DNA from: Sphingobacteriales bacterium 50-39
GTDB taxonomy: Bacteria > Bacteroidota > Bacteroidia > Chitinophagales > Chitinophagaceae
DNA: 64,000 bases
Direction of reading: 5' to 3'
Assembly (NCBI GenBank): GCA_001898505.1
Contig: MKTZ01000008.1
Coordinates: forward strand, 186,001-250,000
Of the stretch, positions 41,034-50,106 are shown piece by piece (the stretch's first letter is position 1; every line of letters starts with the position of its first letter). The position numbers were made by a program, and so were the translations under genes. Below the pieces are notes generated by a model that did no database searches, was not told the origin of the DNA, and was given only the letters and a program-made list of their open reading frames with translations.

Positions 41034-42308
41034 TCACCCGTCCGCCCGTCTGCTGCCTGCCGCGATACGTGCGTGGCGTACCATCAGGCAGATGAAAAAA
41101 TAATAGAATACGACTCCCGCCTGCCGGGAAAGTACATTCTCTGAAAGAAAAGAGAGGCACATGACTATGCAAAAAAAGATCATGACATAGTTTTTGGTTC
41201 GAACGTTGCATCCGATGGCATAGACCAGGGACCCGAGGAACAGCAGCAGGGAAAAGGCGCCGGTCAATAGCCAGAAGTTGACATATTGGTTGTGCGTATT
41301 ATAGTAACTTTTCTGGTAGGCTTCTGTAGGGAATTGGGCATAGCAGGCCATCAGCATGGGGCGGTCGCTGCCTGCCCCGACGCCAAGGATGGGATGTTGC
41401 CGGATGAGCTCGAAGGAACATTGGTATATTCCTGCGCGGATATTGGTAGAATTGAATTGTAGCCCGACGGGGGGGACAAAAGCTGTATTCTTTGTTTCAA
41501 GGACCCTGGAATAAATGGCGGGGGTGAAGCGTATAAGGAGCAGCAAGGCTGCTGTGAGGGAGATGGGGACTATTATTTTTAAGGCTTTATTGCGAATGCG
41601 GAGGAAGGAGACGGTGACGGCTGCTACCAGCAAGCTTAGAATGGGGCCTCTGGTCGCCAGCAGCAGGAGGAGGAATAGGAAGAGGACTATGCTCAGGCCA
41701 TATATCAGCTTCATGGTGCGGCTGGTCCTGATCAGCTGACGGACGGCAATGAATAGGGCAAATACGAGGTAGAGGGAAAGATACTCGGGATGTTTGTCGG
41801 TGACTTTTTCGGCTGTGTCCCGGAGTATGGTATTAAAGCTGCTGGCTTTCGAAAATTCGCTGAGGAGATCCAGCCTCCAATAATTGAAAAAGACCCATCC
41901 TGTCATCAGCAGGGTAGCGATCCAGAAGGTAAGCAATACTTTTTCAAGGAGGCTGTCTTTTCCATCGTCCGGAAGATCCAGCAAAAAGAAACAAAAGGGA
42001 AAGAGCAGCATGGGCAGCTCCTGGACGAGGAAGGCGAGCCCTTGTTGTCTTTCTGAGCTGTAAAGAAGGCTGAGGGCAAGAAAGATAAAGTTGCCTCCAA
42101 ACAGCAGGAACATTCCCAGGGAGCGTCTGCGGGGCTGGGGGCGGTCTTTTCTATTTGAAGGCAGGAAAGTATAGATCAGAATAAGGGCTACCCATAACAT
42201 CATGCAAATGCTGTTCACCGCATTGGGGGCCACCGGCAGCAGCGCGATGCTACAGGTGCTCCACAGGACAGCGTTGGAAATAGTAATTTTATACGGCATT
42301 GGGTTCAT
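41034..42308 (-). CDS. O-antigen ligase/polymerase-like membrane protein
   Basis: A 424-residue protein with about ten membrane helices. The large loop before the C-terminal helices contains LQFNSTNIRAGIYQCSFELI, RQHPILGVGAGSDRP and YYNTHNQYVNFWLLTGAFSL, the O-antigen ligase family signature. It is the last gene of the minus-strand polysaccharide block, and its first 20 bp overlap the preceding membrane-protein gene, implying coupled translation. One of this pair probably polymerises repeat units while the other ligates or polymerises a second glycan; sequence cannot settle which. Confidence 0.85.
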   Translation of the reverse strand: MNPMPYKITISNAVLWSTCSIALLPVAPNAVNSICMMLWVALILIYTFLPSNRKDRPQPRRRSLGMFLLFGGNFIFLALSLLYSSERQQGLAFLVQELPMLLFPFCFFLLDLPDDGKDSLLEKVLLTFWIATLLMTGWVFFNYWRLDLLSEFSKASSFNTILRDTAEKVTDKHPEYLSLYLVFALFIAVRQLIRTSRTMKLIYGLSIVLFLFLLLLLATRGPILSLLVAAVTVSFLRIRNKALKIIVPISLTAALLLLIRFTPAIYSRVLETKNTAFVPPVGLQFNSTNIRAGIYQCSFELIRQHPILGVGAGSDRPMLMACYAQFPTEAYQKSYYNTHNQYVNFWLLTGAFSLLLFLGSLVYAIGCNVRTKNYVMIFFCIVMCLSFLSENVLSRQAGVVFYYFFICLMVRHARIAAGSRRADG

Positions 42309-43638
42309 CTTTGTGGTGGCTTGCTGGTTCTGGTTTCTTTATATTCAGGACGTGGTCCGCGACGGGGAGGGCCATGAAGGCCCATAGATAGATCATAATG
42401 AAGGAAGGATAGGCCATAAAACATATCATCATGCAAATAAGCGCGGGAAAAAGCGCCCTGGAAGAGTCTTTCCGGGCGTAAGAAAGCAGGATAGCCAGGA
42501 ATAAAACAAAGATCAGCAAGGAGATGGCCCCTGTCTCTGACCAGAGCTCCAGGTAAATATTATTGGGGATCACTTTGTCATTTATTCGCTGGAAGTTGAC
42601 GTAGAGCCGTTCGTCGAGGTTGCCTCTGGATTGATAACGATCGTAATGGCGGCTGTAGTTGGCGAGCCCGACGCCCCATACGGGATTCCCCACTCCCATA
42701 TTATAAGCGTCCTTTATGCTAAAGATCCTGTCTGCCTTGGAATAGGCCTGGGGATCATCGGCTTTGTCGGCATTTGAAAATAGCTTGTTATAGACATGGA
42801 ACTTATAGAATTCTGTTTTGGTAAATAAGAATGTTGCTGAAAATATCAATACAAGCGCCGGCAGGGCATAAACCAGGTATTTTTTTCTGAATATGTGTTT
42901 TTGTAAATAGAGGATGAGGAAAATAAAAACGGAGATGATGCTGAGTGTCGAGAAGGTCGTAAAGACCGTAAATAGCAGAAAGATGCCTGTTTTGTATTTC
43001 CTGCTGTAAAAAGCCATGGCGCCTGAAAGAAAAAGGTACAGGCTCATCATGTTGCCCTCCAGAAATGTTCCGCATCGGATGATCTGTCTGTGGAACGCTA
43101 CGATCTCCTGCGGTGGGTGGGTCATGCCGGGCAGGAGGAAAACGGGCAGGTTGAGGAAGCTGAAGATGGCCAGGTACCAGGCATAGACTGCGGCCAATAC
43201 CGCTCCATAAAGCCAGATATTGATATACCTGCGCCGGTGTGTCAGGAACATATCGGTGGCGACGAAAAATGTAAGAAGGGCCAGCACGAAATAGACGTAT
43301 CGTGTGATGCTGTCCCCGGTGTATCCGAACCGTGTCTTGTACGTCCGCAGGGCATAGGGGTATTTATAGAACAGGTTAATGAGCTCTGAGGCACTGATGA
43401 TGAAGAACAAAAGACCGATGGTATAAATGATGCTGCGGGGGAGAGGTATCCTTCTTTTGAGCAGCAGATAAAAAGGCGCCAGCAAAAAAAGGGCTATTTC
43501 AGAGAGCTTAAAAGGGAATCCAAGGTTGAAGGTGAGTGCCTGTGTGAAAGGCATGAGAAAGAAGAAGCCGCAATAAAGAAGATCGCGCATCTTTTCTGTA
43601 TAGGTCCACCAGGTATTTCTGATAGCGTTGTCCATCAT
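42289..43638 (-). CDS. O-antigen polymerase/ligase-like membrane protein
   Basis: A 449-residue multispanning protein (about ten helices, e.g. LLYCGFFFLMPFTQALTFNL and YVYFVLALLTFFVATDMFL). The periplasmic loop has IKDAYNMGVGNPVWGVGLAN, YSRHYDRY and IPNNIYLELWSETGAISLLI, consistent with the Wzy/O-antigen ligase superfamily. It follows the GT4 gene by 6 bp and overlaps the next gene by 20 bp. Together with 41.0 kb it makes two such proteins in one operon. Confidence 0.8.
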   Translation of the reverse strand: MMDNAIRNTWWTYTEKMRDLLYCGFFFLMPFTQALTFNLGFPFKLSEIALFLLAPFYLLLKRRIPLPRSIIYTIGLLFFIISASELINLFYKYPYALRTYKTRFGYTGDSITRYVYFVLALLTFFVATDMFLTHRRRYINIWLYGAVLAAVYAWYLAIFSFLNLPVFLLPGMTHPPQEIVAFHRQIIRCGTFLEGNMMSLYLFLSGAMAFYSRKYKTGIFLLFTVFTTFSTLSIISVFIFLILYLQKHIFRKKYLVYALPALVLIFSATFLFTKTEFYKFHVYNKLFSNADKADDPQAYSKADRIFSIKDAYNMGVGNPVWGVGLANYSRHYDRYQSRGNLDERLYVNFQRINDKVIPNNIYLELWSETGAISLLIFVLFLAILLSYARKDSSRALFPALICMMICFMAYPSFIMIYLWAFMALPVADHVLNIKKPEPASHHKDEPNAV

Positions 43639-43644
43639 ATCAAA

Positions 43645-44886
43645 TCATATTGGATCTTTTTCGTTGAGCATTTGTTCATAGATCGCCATGGCGCCGTCGA
43701 TATGTGTTTCCCGGAGCAACGGCCGTTCCCAATAGCGGGCATGGGCGTGCCGACTCATCGTTTCCGCCCGTCCTGCATCCGTCAGGAGCAGCTTTATTTT
43801 AGCGGCAAGGTCGCCGATATCTCCGGCTGTATGGATAAATCCGTTCTCCGGGGTGACATATTCACTGGCGGCGCACTGGTCCGAGACGATGACGGGAAGT
43901 CCAACGGAAAATGCTTCCAGGACGACCAGCCCTTGTGTCTCATACCAGACGGATGGAAAGAGGAGGGCTCTTGCGTGCAGCATTTCCTCCGATACTTTTT
44001 CCGGCGACAGCCATCCTGAAAAGTTGATTTGCGGATATTTTTCCTGCAACATGCCCTCCATCGGGCCGGAGCCAATGACCGTGAGGCGGGCGCCGACCAG
44101 TGCGGCAGCCGCACAAGCGATGTCCACCCCTTTTTCTTTGGAAAGGCGGCCTACGAACAGGAACCTGTCGGAGGAAACATCCGCTTTGGGCCGACCGGGC
44201 AGGGTCCGGGAAACGGGGTTGCTGAGCAGGTGAATGGCAGCCGATGCCGGCAGGTAGGGACGCAGGATCTTTTCGCAAAGTTTTGTCGGAGCTATAAAAT
44301 GCCTGATCTCTTTTGGTATCTTCCCCAGATGCAGCTGGACCTTTTGTCGGGCTACCCTCCACAGCTTATGGCCATAGTTCCGGACATCGCAATTGGTACA
44401 AATGCATGAGAAGCTCATGGCGCGCAGGTGGCAGACTTTTTCCTGCTGGAAATTATAAAAGCCTCCGTTGGGGCAGCCTGTAAAATAATCGTGCAAGGTG
44501 CAGACCACGGGGATATCCGATGCGGCAAGCACTTTTCCTATGGAAGGAGACAGGGCCTTGATCCATGTGTGCAGGTGGATGACCGTTGTTCGGGCATCCG
44601 TTTTGGCCAGGATAGAGCGCAGGAGACGGGCGGACTGCTGGTTCCACAGACCCTGGGTGAAGGCGCCCAGTCTGTTGGTATTGTTCAGGATATCCTTTTG
44701 ATCGGTGGAGTAACGTTCGATGCCGCCGGACAGGTCATTTCTTGCGGGGTCGGATACGGCGGAAAAGAAAATAACATGGAGACCCCGTTCAACCAGGGCA
44801 TTGGCGGTATTGATCGCTATCTGGCCGGCGCCGCCGGTGATATAGTCGAAATCATTTATAACTATAACGGTCCTTACCTGTTGCAT
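43645..44886 (-). CDS. Glycosyltransferase family 4
   Basis: A ~413-residue GT-B retaining transferase. It starts MQQVRTVIVINDFDYITGGA (ATG at 44884-44886; an ATG nine codons earlier overlaps the previous gene). Residues ~125-170 contain a cysteine-rich insertion, GCPNGGFYNFQ then C...CICTNC, seen in a subset of GT4 enzymes and perhaps metal-binding. The C-terminal donor domain has FLFVGRLSKEKGVDIA, VIGSGPMEG, FPSVWYETQGLVVLEAFSVG and the E-x7-E motif around there. Acceptor and donor are unknown. It lies within the minus-strand operon between a GT2 gene and a polymerase-like gene. Confidence 0.9.
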   Translation of the reverse strand: MQQVRTVIVINDFDYITGGAGQIAINTANALVERGLHVIFFSAVSDPARNDLSGGIERYSTDQKDILNNTNRLGAFTQGLWNQQSARLLRSILAKTDARTTVIHLHTWIKALSPSIGKVLAASDIPVVCTLHDYFTGCPNGGFYNFQQEKVCHLRAMSFSCICTNCDVRNYGHKLWRVARQKVQLHLGKIPKEIRHFIAPTKLCEKILRPYLPASAAIHLLSNPVSRTLPGRPKADVSSDRFLFVGRLSKEKGVDIACAAAALVGARLTVIGSGPMEGMLQEKYPQINFSGWLSPEKVSEEMLHARALLFPSVWYETQGLVVLEAFSVGLPVIVSDQCAASEYVTPENGFIHTAGDIGDLAAKIKLLLTDAGRAETMSRHAHARYWERPLLRETHIDGAMAIYEQMLNEKDPI

Positions 44887-44894
44887 GATGTGTC

Positions 44895-45740
44895 TTAATC
44901 CATTTTTGACCAAAGTTTATCTTTTCCGGTGAGCGTCCTGTATAGATCCGACAGTTTATTAACGGTGTGTCTGCCAAGAATACCGGTCAGAGCGCCGGCG
45001 GTATGAGCCTTCAGTACCTGTATCCTCTGATGGAGGCGGGGCGGGAGACCGTTGAGCTGCCTGGCGAGGATGTTCTCACGGGCTATGACCAGCTTGGACC
45101 GTATATTGGCGCTTATCCCCCCTGCATGCATGGAAGCCAGCAGCTGGTCCGTGAAAAGGGCATCCCTTCCTTTAGCGAATTCCCGCAGCAGGAACTCATA
45201 GTCGCCCGTGATCCGGAATCGTTCGTTGAAACCGCCATGATCTTCAAAAAGCGAGCGGTGATGAAAAGCGCAGCAATGGGTCACTGTCATATACTCGAGG
45301 ATATCCTTTTTAGCTTTTTCCCAGGGGTCGCCCCAGACAGTGATGATATTGGAGCTGGCTGAAATGAGATTGACCTTGCCGTACACATAACGGATATCAT
45401 CCTTTAAAGCGGTATGCAGGTGCCCGATGGAATCTTCCAGCGCCCGGGCATTCGCAAGCGTGTCGTCGGAACCCAGAAAGGCGATCCAATCCCCGGAGGC
45501 TTGAGCCAGGCCTTTGTTCCAGGCATGGTAAATGCCGTTATCCTTTTCACTGACCCAGTAATGCAGCTGGTCGTCGTATTGACGCAGTACATCGGTTGTT
45601 CCGTCCGTCGACCCGCCGTCAATGACGATGTGCTCTACCTGCGGGTAGGTCTGGGCCTGAACGCTTTTGATGCACTCCTCTAAGTATTTTCTGCCGTTGT
45701 AAACGGAAGTGATGATGGATATCCTGGGGGTGTATTGCAT
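44895..45740 (-). CDS. Glycosyltransferase family 2
   Basis: A 281-residue inverting GT-A transferase. Motifs are RISIITSVYNGRKYLEECIK, VEHIVIDGGSTDGTTDVL, GIYHAWNKGLAQASGDWIAF then LGSDDTLA (DXD equivalent), and TVTHCCAFHHRSLFEDHGGF with the later DYEFLLREF. This is the subset of GT2 acting early in repeat-unit assembly in many polysaccharide clusters. Its stop is 8 bp before the GT4 ATG, and it starts 7 bp after the FdtB gene. Substrate unknown. Confidence 0.9.
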   Translation of the reverse strand: MQYTPRISIITSVYNGRKYLEECIKSVQAQTYPQVEHIVIDGGSTDGTTDVLRQYDDQLHYWVSEKDNGIYHAWNKGLAQASGDWIAFLGSDDTLANARALEDSIGHLHTALKDDIRYVYGKVNLISASSNIITVWGDPWEKAKKDILEYMTVTHCCAFHHRSLFEDHGGFNERFRITGDYEFLLREFAKGRDALFTDQLLASMHAGGISANIRSKLVIARENILARQLNGLPPRLHQRIQVLKAHTAGALTGILGRHTVNKLSDLYRTLTGKDKLWSKMD

Positions 45741-45747
45741 GCTGTCT

Positions 45748-46833
45748 TTAAAAGCTGTTCATGATCTCGACGACCCTGGCGATTTCGGCGTCTGTATGAA
45801 AATATGAAATGGGCAGGCTTAACGTCGTGCGATGGATCTCTTCGGCGATGGGTGTCGGAGTGTTATCCAATACGCCCGCCATCGCGGTCTGTTTGTTGGG
45901 GGCGATGGGATAATGGATCTCCGTTCTTATATCGTGCTTCAGGAGATATTCGCGAAGCGCGTCCCGCCGGGGATGTCTTATATTATAGATATGATAGACA
46001 TCATAATAATCCTGGTGGACGACGGGTTTTATAAAATCGTCTTTCAGACCCATCTGGTATAGCTGCGCCAGGCGGCGTTTGTGCTTCGTGATGGCATCGA
46101 GATGCTTTAGCTTTACAGAAAGGAAGGCGGCCTGAAGCTCATCCAGCCTGGAATTGTATCCCACCTGCTCATTCTGGTATTTGATGCGGGAGCCATAGTT
46201 GCGGAGGGTGGTGATGGCATTGTGCAGGCCTTCATCGGCAGTAGTTACGGCACCGGCATCTCCTATGGCCCCGAGGTTCTTTGTCGGATAAAAGCTGAAT
46301 GCTCCAAAGTCGCCGAAATTGCCTGCCTTGGTACCTTTAAAGGAGGCGCCGTGCGCCTGGGCGCAATCTTCGATTATTTTCAGTCCGTGCGTTTTGGCGA
46401 TGGCGCCGATGGAGGCCATATCGCAAACTTTGCCATAGAGGTGTACTACCATTATTGCCCGGGTACGTGAAGTTATCTTTTCTTCAATTCGGGCGGGGTC
46501 TATGTTATAGGTATGGATATCGGGTTCTGCGAGCACGGGTTTGAGCCCGTTGTGGACAATGGACAGGATCGTCGCGATATAGGTATTGGAGGGTACAATG
46601 ACCTCGTCACCATTTTCAAAACCCAGGCTGCGCAATGACAGGATCAGGGCATCCAGGCCGTTGGCGACTCCGGCGCAGTGTCGGCTTCCGTTGTAGGCGG
46701 CAAAGTCCGATTCGAATTGTTTGACGGCGTTGCCCAAGATGTACCACCCGCTGTCCAGCACTTTGCCGAAAGCCTGACGATAGTCGTCAAAGAATGGTGC
46801 ATTGACCTTTCCGAGATTTTCGTATTCTATCAT
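45748..46833 (-). CDS. fdtB: dTDP-sugar 3-aminotransferase (DegT/DnrJ/EryC1, FdtB/QdtB-like)
   Basis: A 361-residue PLP-dependent aminotransferase. The PLP lysine is K185 in [17 protein letters not shown] and the PLP-ring Asp is in [11 protein letters not shown]. Other family marks: [43 protein letters not shown] and [16 protein letters not shown]. Next to an FdtA/QdtA-type isomerase, it should aminate dTDP-3-keto-6-deoxyhexose at C3 to dTDP-Fuc3N or dTDP-Qui3N. Its ATG overlaps the isomerase stop codon (ATGA). The gene symbol follows this context; the Fuc/Qui stereochemistry is not decided. Confidence 0.85.
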   Translation of the reverse strand: MIEYENLGKVNAPFFDDYRQAFGKVLDSGWYILGNAVKQFESDFAAYNGSRHCAGVANGLDALILSLRSLGFENGDEVIVPSNTYIATILSIVHNGLKPVLAEPDIHTYNIDPARIEEKITSRTRAIMVVHLYGKVCDMASIGAIAKTHGLKIIEDCAQAHGASFKGTKAGNFGDFGAFSFYPTKNLGAIGDAGAVTTADEGLHNAITTLRNYGSRIKYQNEQVGYNSRLDELQAAFLSVKLKHLDAITKHKRRLAQLYQMGLKDDFIKPVVHQDYYDVYHIYNIRHPRRDALREYLLKHDIRTEIHYPIAPNKQTAMAGVLDNTPTPIAEEIHRTTLSLPISYFHTDAEIARVVEIMNSF

Positions 46834-47198
46834 TTCTTATAGGGTTCAAATATATAATCGGTTTGATCGAAATACTCGGAAGCAAGGACCATTAGGATCG
46901 CGTCGGGAGTGAATTGATCCATGGTGTGCCAGTCGTCCTGTTCGAGGATCAGGCATTTGTTGGGCTGGTCCAACATCCAGGAGGTCTCTTTTTTCCCGTC
47001 GTTATTATAGATGTGACAGGCTCCCTTGATGCATATGGCTGCCTGTATGGTGGTCTTGTGGCGGTGACCGCCGCGGGTGGAGCTATCCACGCCATAGATA
47101 TAAAAAATCCTTTTTATGTCAAAGGGTATGACCTTTTCGATGACGGTGAGATTTCCTCTTGCATCGGTGAAGGTCTTCAGATCAAGCATGTATGCCAT
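46830..47198 (-). CDS. fdtA: dTDP-4-keto-6-deoxyglucose 3,4-ketoisomerase (FdtA/QdtA-like cupin)
   Basis: A 122-residue small cupin. The segment [20 protein letters not shown], then [20 protein letters not shown] and [14 protein letters not shown], matches FdtA/QdtA enzymes that convert dTDP-4-keto-6-deoxyglucose to the 3-keto sugar; the HRHK motif holds the catalytic histidines. Whether the product has galacto (FdtA) or gluco (QdtA) configuration cannot be read safely. It overlaps the aminotransferase gene by 4 bp. The usual third enzyme, an FdtC/QdtC acetyltransferase, is missing from the window. Confidence 0.85.
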   Translation of the reverse strand: MAYMLDLKTFTDARGNLTVIEKVIPFDIKRIFYIYGVDSSTRGGHRHKTTIQAAICIKGACHIYNNDGKKETSWMLDQPNKCLILEQDDWHTMDQFTPDAILMVLASEYFDQTDYIFEPYKK

Positions 47199-47204
47199 AG
47201 GTGT

Positions 47205-48248
47205 TTAAGATAGGTTCGTTAAGTTATAAAAATGATAATGGCGGCTAAAGTTATAGTTTTTTAGACGGAAGGGTGAAATTTTGCCGGCTCGCATAGCGGC
47301 TCCCTGCACAATTAGAAAATCAAGGAAGGTGCGTCCCCTGGATGGCGCCGCGCTTCGTGCGCCGTTGCTGTTAAAATGATGTTCTTCTGCTATGAGCTGC
47401 CGTGAGATTTGCCAAAGCGTTCTCATATAAGGTTTAAAGAGTTTCTCTTTTGTGTTTCGATCAAGATCATAGAGGATGCCGCTGCAGGAGCCTTTTTCAT
47501 CCGTGTATATTTTCAAACCATGGAAATGGAAGAAAACAACGGGGGCTATTTGCTGATCTTTCAATGATCTTATCCAGGGCCGGCCATCCTTTTCGTAGAC
47601 GGAATATTGCTGGATATTCCAGGGGGCCAGGCCTCCGCCGGGGTGTTGCAGCACGTGTACCCCTTCGAATCGCTGCAGCCAGTCATCCAGGTATTTTTGA
47701 TCGCCGAACTTGCCGTCCTCCATCCGTGCATAGCACCATTCCAGGCAGCGCTCCCGCCACCAGCGGAGGGCTGCCATCCCTTTGGGGTCGTTGCGGAAGT
47801 ACATGAACTGGACACAATAGATGCCACTGTCCTCCGCCTGGTCATAATCTTTTGTATAGCGGTGTTCGCTGATGAGTATCGACTTATCTCCCATTTCGTC
47901 CAGCAGGACGGCCGGGTCCTGGTAAAACAGCATATCGGCGTCTATGTAGGTACACGTGGGGAGATTGAATTGCCGGATGCAATACAGGATGATGGAGGGG
48001 GTACAGGTCCAGCAATATTCGGCGGCGCTGCGGGTAGGCTTTATGGCCAGCAGCTGTTCATCTTCAAACTCCTTCAGGGAGATGGGGGTAAGATTGGGTA
48101 GTCCGGCTTTCGACAGGTATTCATAGCACGTGTCGTCAAAGGCCACCACGTATAAATGAAAGGAAGGGCAGACGGCTGAAAGGGACCCGTGGAGCGCCAG
48201 GCCTCTCGAGAGGTAATTCGAATCGAAGAGGGTGCAGAAGTTAATCAT
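47205..48248 (-). CDS. Glycosyltransferase, nucleotide-diphospho-sugar transferase type
   Basis: A ~348-residue GT-A-like protein. The start is the ATG at 48246-48248 (MINFCTLFDSNYLSRGLALH); a longer open frame upstream lies inside the previous gene. Family features are the donor-site TCTYIDADMLFYQDP with a DXD motif (DAD), ILISEHRYTKDYD, SGIYCVQFMYFRND, RWWRERCLEWCYARMEDGKF and GDQKYLDDW. These resemble GT8/GT77-like transferases found in bacterial polysaccharide loci. The first 8 bp overlap the FkbM-like methyltransferase gene. Substrate unknown. Confidence 0.8.
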   Translation of the reverse strand: MINFCTLFDSNYLSRGLALHGSLSAVCPSFHLYVVAFDDTCYEYLSKAGLPNLTPISLKEFEDEQLLAIKPTRSAAEYCWTCTPSIILYCIRQFNLPTCTYIDADMLFYQDPAVLLDEMGDKSILISEHRYTKDYDQAEDSGIYCVQFMYFRNDPKGMAALRWWRERCLEWCYARMEDGKFGDQKYLDDWLQRFEGVHVLQHPGGGLAPWNIQQYSVYEKDGRPWIRSLKDQQIAPVVFFHFHGLKIYTDEKGSCSGILYDLDRNTKEKLFKPYMRTLWQISRQLIAEEHHFNSNGARSAAPSRGRTFLDFLIVQGAAMRAGKISPFRLKNYNFSRHYHFYNLTNLS

Positions 48249-49185
48249 GTATACGGGAAAATAATTTGTTGACTTGTCGTTTGAGAAACACCAGCGGGGC
48301 TGTCCGTTGTCCGGCACGCAGCTGTTTGAGAGCTGCTGTTCTAATCTCTGTGAAGATTGCCTCGGATGGATACTGCCGGATGGCATAATCGGCAATTTCG
48401 AGGGCATAGCCATATTGCTTTTCCAGCCATGCGAATACATAGAGCAGCAGGAGCTGCCGGACTGTGCCGGGGAATGGCTGCCGTAAATAGGTGACTTCTG
48501 CCCATCCCGGTGATTTGCGGAGCATCCGCTGGCTGACAAAGGAAGAAAGGCCCGCTGTATAGTTCCTATGCAGGCGCTGTATGCCCATCACCTGCATGGA
48601 GGATAGCCAGAAGCCTTTACGGGGTAAGGTTTCCATAACTGAGAACAGCTTATCCTCTCCTTTATAGGCATCGATGATACCCGGCTCCAATTCTGCGGTC
48701 AGTATCCCGGCCTGCAGGTGGTCGGGCAGGCTGTTGAAAAGGCGTAAGTCCGTACCCTGGGTGTCGGTCTTGAACCAGTCTATATAGCCGATGCCAGCTT
48801 CCCGGAGGGAGCTTTCGATGGTGACGGAGTGCAGCCGGGTGGATCGTTGTACAGTGAAGAGATCGCTGAATATCCAGGGTTCGAGCTTCCCGTTATCGGG
48901 CTCCAGGAGGCTGGAGCAAAAGGGGGAGGCTGTCAGGTAAAAATCCGTCTGCTGCACGGGGGCTGCCGTAACGATGCGGTTGATGGTGAGCAGCTTGCGA
49001 TATGTTTTATTTGTCTGTTCGGTGACATGGAACTCCCTGTCGTCCGCGTCATAGGCGAGGCATACGCAGTAGGGCGCGATAGGCTTCCATTTCGCGTTGA
49101 TCTCGCCGGAAGCGCCGATGTCGACCAGGACGGGAGGCTGGTCTTTAAAATAGTCGGATCGGAGTATGGTATCTGTTATTGTCAT
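48241..49185 (-). CDS. FkbM-like methyltransferase
   Basis: A 314-residue protein. SAM-binding motif I is visible in PPVLVDIGASGEINAKW; the segment YIDWFKTDTQGTDLRLFNSL corresponds to the FkbM motif with D-x-Q/EG that follows the substrate loop. FkbM-type enzymes O-methylate sugars or related hydroxyls. The C-terminal ~100 residues are less typical. It sits in the middle of the minus-strand operon and overlaps the next transferase gene by 8 bp, so it probably methylates a sugar of the repeat unit (inference). Confidence 0.75.
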   Translation of the reverse strand: MTITDTILRSDYFKDQPPVLVDIGASGEINAKWKPIAPYCVCLAYDADDREFHVTEQTNKTYRKLLTINRIVTAAPVQQTDFYLTASPFCSSLLEPDNGKLEPWIFSDLFTVQRSTRLHSVTIESSLREAGIGYIDWFKTDTQGTDLRLFNSLPDHLQAGILTAELEPGIIDAYKGEDKLFSVMETLPRKGFWLSSMQVMGIQRLHRNYTAGLSSFVSQRMLRKSPGWAEVTYLRQPFPGTVRQLLLLYVFAWLEKQYGYALEIADYAIRQYPSEAIFTEIRTAALKQLRAGQRTAPLVFLKRQVNKLFSRIHD

Positions 49186-49196
49186 GTATAATGTTT

Positions 49197-50102
49197 TTAT
49201 CCCGCGAAGATCTTTTGGAGCTTCCTTTTCACCCGATAGAGCAGGGGCGGGTGGGCGAGGACCTTATAGAACTTCGCGAATGCTTCATAGGCGACAGGGT
49301 CTTGCCGGAAGGGTATCCGGCTGACGTCGATGGGTGTCCGGCTAAGCTCCACATTCAGCAGGCTGTCGAAACCGGTGTTCTCACCCGTGCCGTCATTTCC
49401 GGCATGATAGACAAGAGATCTGCCGGGATAAAGTGTAAACATATTGTTAAGAAATGCGGAAGCGTACCAGCGAATGGCCCATGAACTGTTCTTTCCTGCT
49501 ATTTGATCTCTAAGCATCCGGGTAAAGGGATAGACCCCTCCAAAATCGAAGGTCTTTATCTGACCGGAGTCGGTGAGCTCCTTTAAGAGGATGTTCCCGT
49601 CCGGCTGGAAATGATCCCAGGCCCGTCCCCATGTCCCCCAGCCCAGGCAATCCGCGTTGCGGATGAAGAATGTTTCCGGCAGGGAGCTTTTTACCGGATA
49701 TAGATAGCCGTGGATGCTTGCCACTTCGTGGTCGTTCTCATACAGGTCGAGCCCCTGGTTGATGAATGGCAGGAAGTAGGGTGATGTCAGCAGGTCGTCT
49801 TCCAGGACGATGACCCGGCCCCGCTGGCTGATGATGGTGTTTACGCCATCGATGATATTTTTCCCAAGGCCGAAATTCTGCTGTCTTTCGATGATCTGTA
49901 CGCTTTTGAAACCGCTGATGGTCTTGCAGTAGTCACGGACGGCCTGGACCTGGCCGGCAGCTTCAGGGGTTTTCGGGGCGTCTGAAAAAATATACAGGTC
50001 GCTGTCGGTGGCCAGGAGGTTCTTTTGCAGGGCTTCAATGGTGTTCCTTGTGTGGCCGGGGCGGTTGTATGTGAATAATAATATAGGTGCAGGCTCTTTC
50101 AT
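49197..50102 (-). CDS. Glycosyltransferase, GT2/GNT-I-like
   Basis: A 301-residue GT-A protein beginning PAPILLFTYNRPGHTRNTIE. Motifs: LYIFSDAPKTPEAAGQVQAV, NFGLGKNIIDGVNTIISQ, RVIVLEDDLLTSPYFLPFIN (EDD in place of DXD, as in GNT-I-like transferases) and DCLGWGTWGRAWDHFQPDGN. Such proteins are frequent in bacterial polysaccharide clusters. Sugar and linkage are unknown. It lies 4 bp after the methyltransferase gene and 11 bp before the FkbM gene. Confidence 0.85.
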   Translation of the reverse strand: MKEPAPILLFTYNRPGHTRNTIEALQKNLLATDSDLYIFSDAPKTPEAAGQVQAVRDYCKTISGFKSVQIIERQQNFGLGKNIIDGVNTIISQRGRVIVLEDDLLTSPYFLPFINQGLDLYENDHEVASIHGYLYPVKSSLPETFFIRNADCLGWGTWGRAWDHFQPDGNILLKELTDSGQIKTFDFGGVYPFTRMLRDQIAGKNSSWAIRWYASAFLNNMFTLYPGRSLVYHAGNDGTGENTGFDSLLNVELSRTPIDVSRIPFRQDPVAYEAFAKFYKVLAHPPLLYRVKRKLQKIFAG

Positions 50103-50106
50103 TGGG

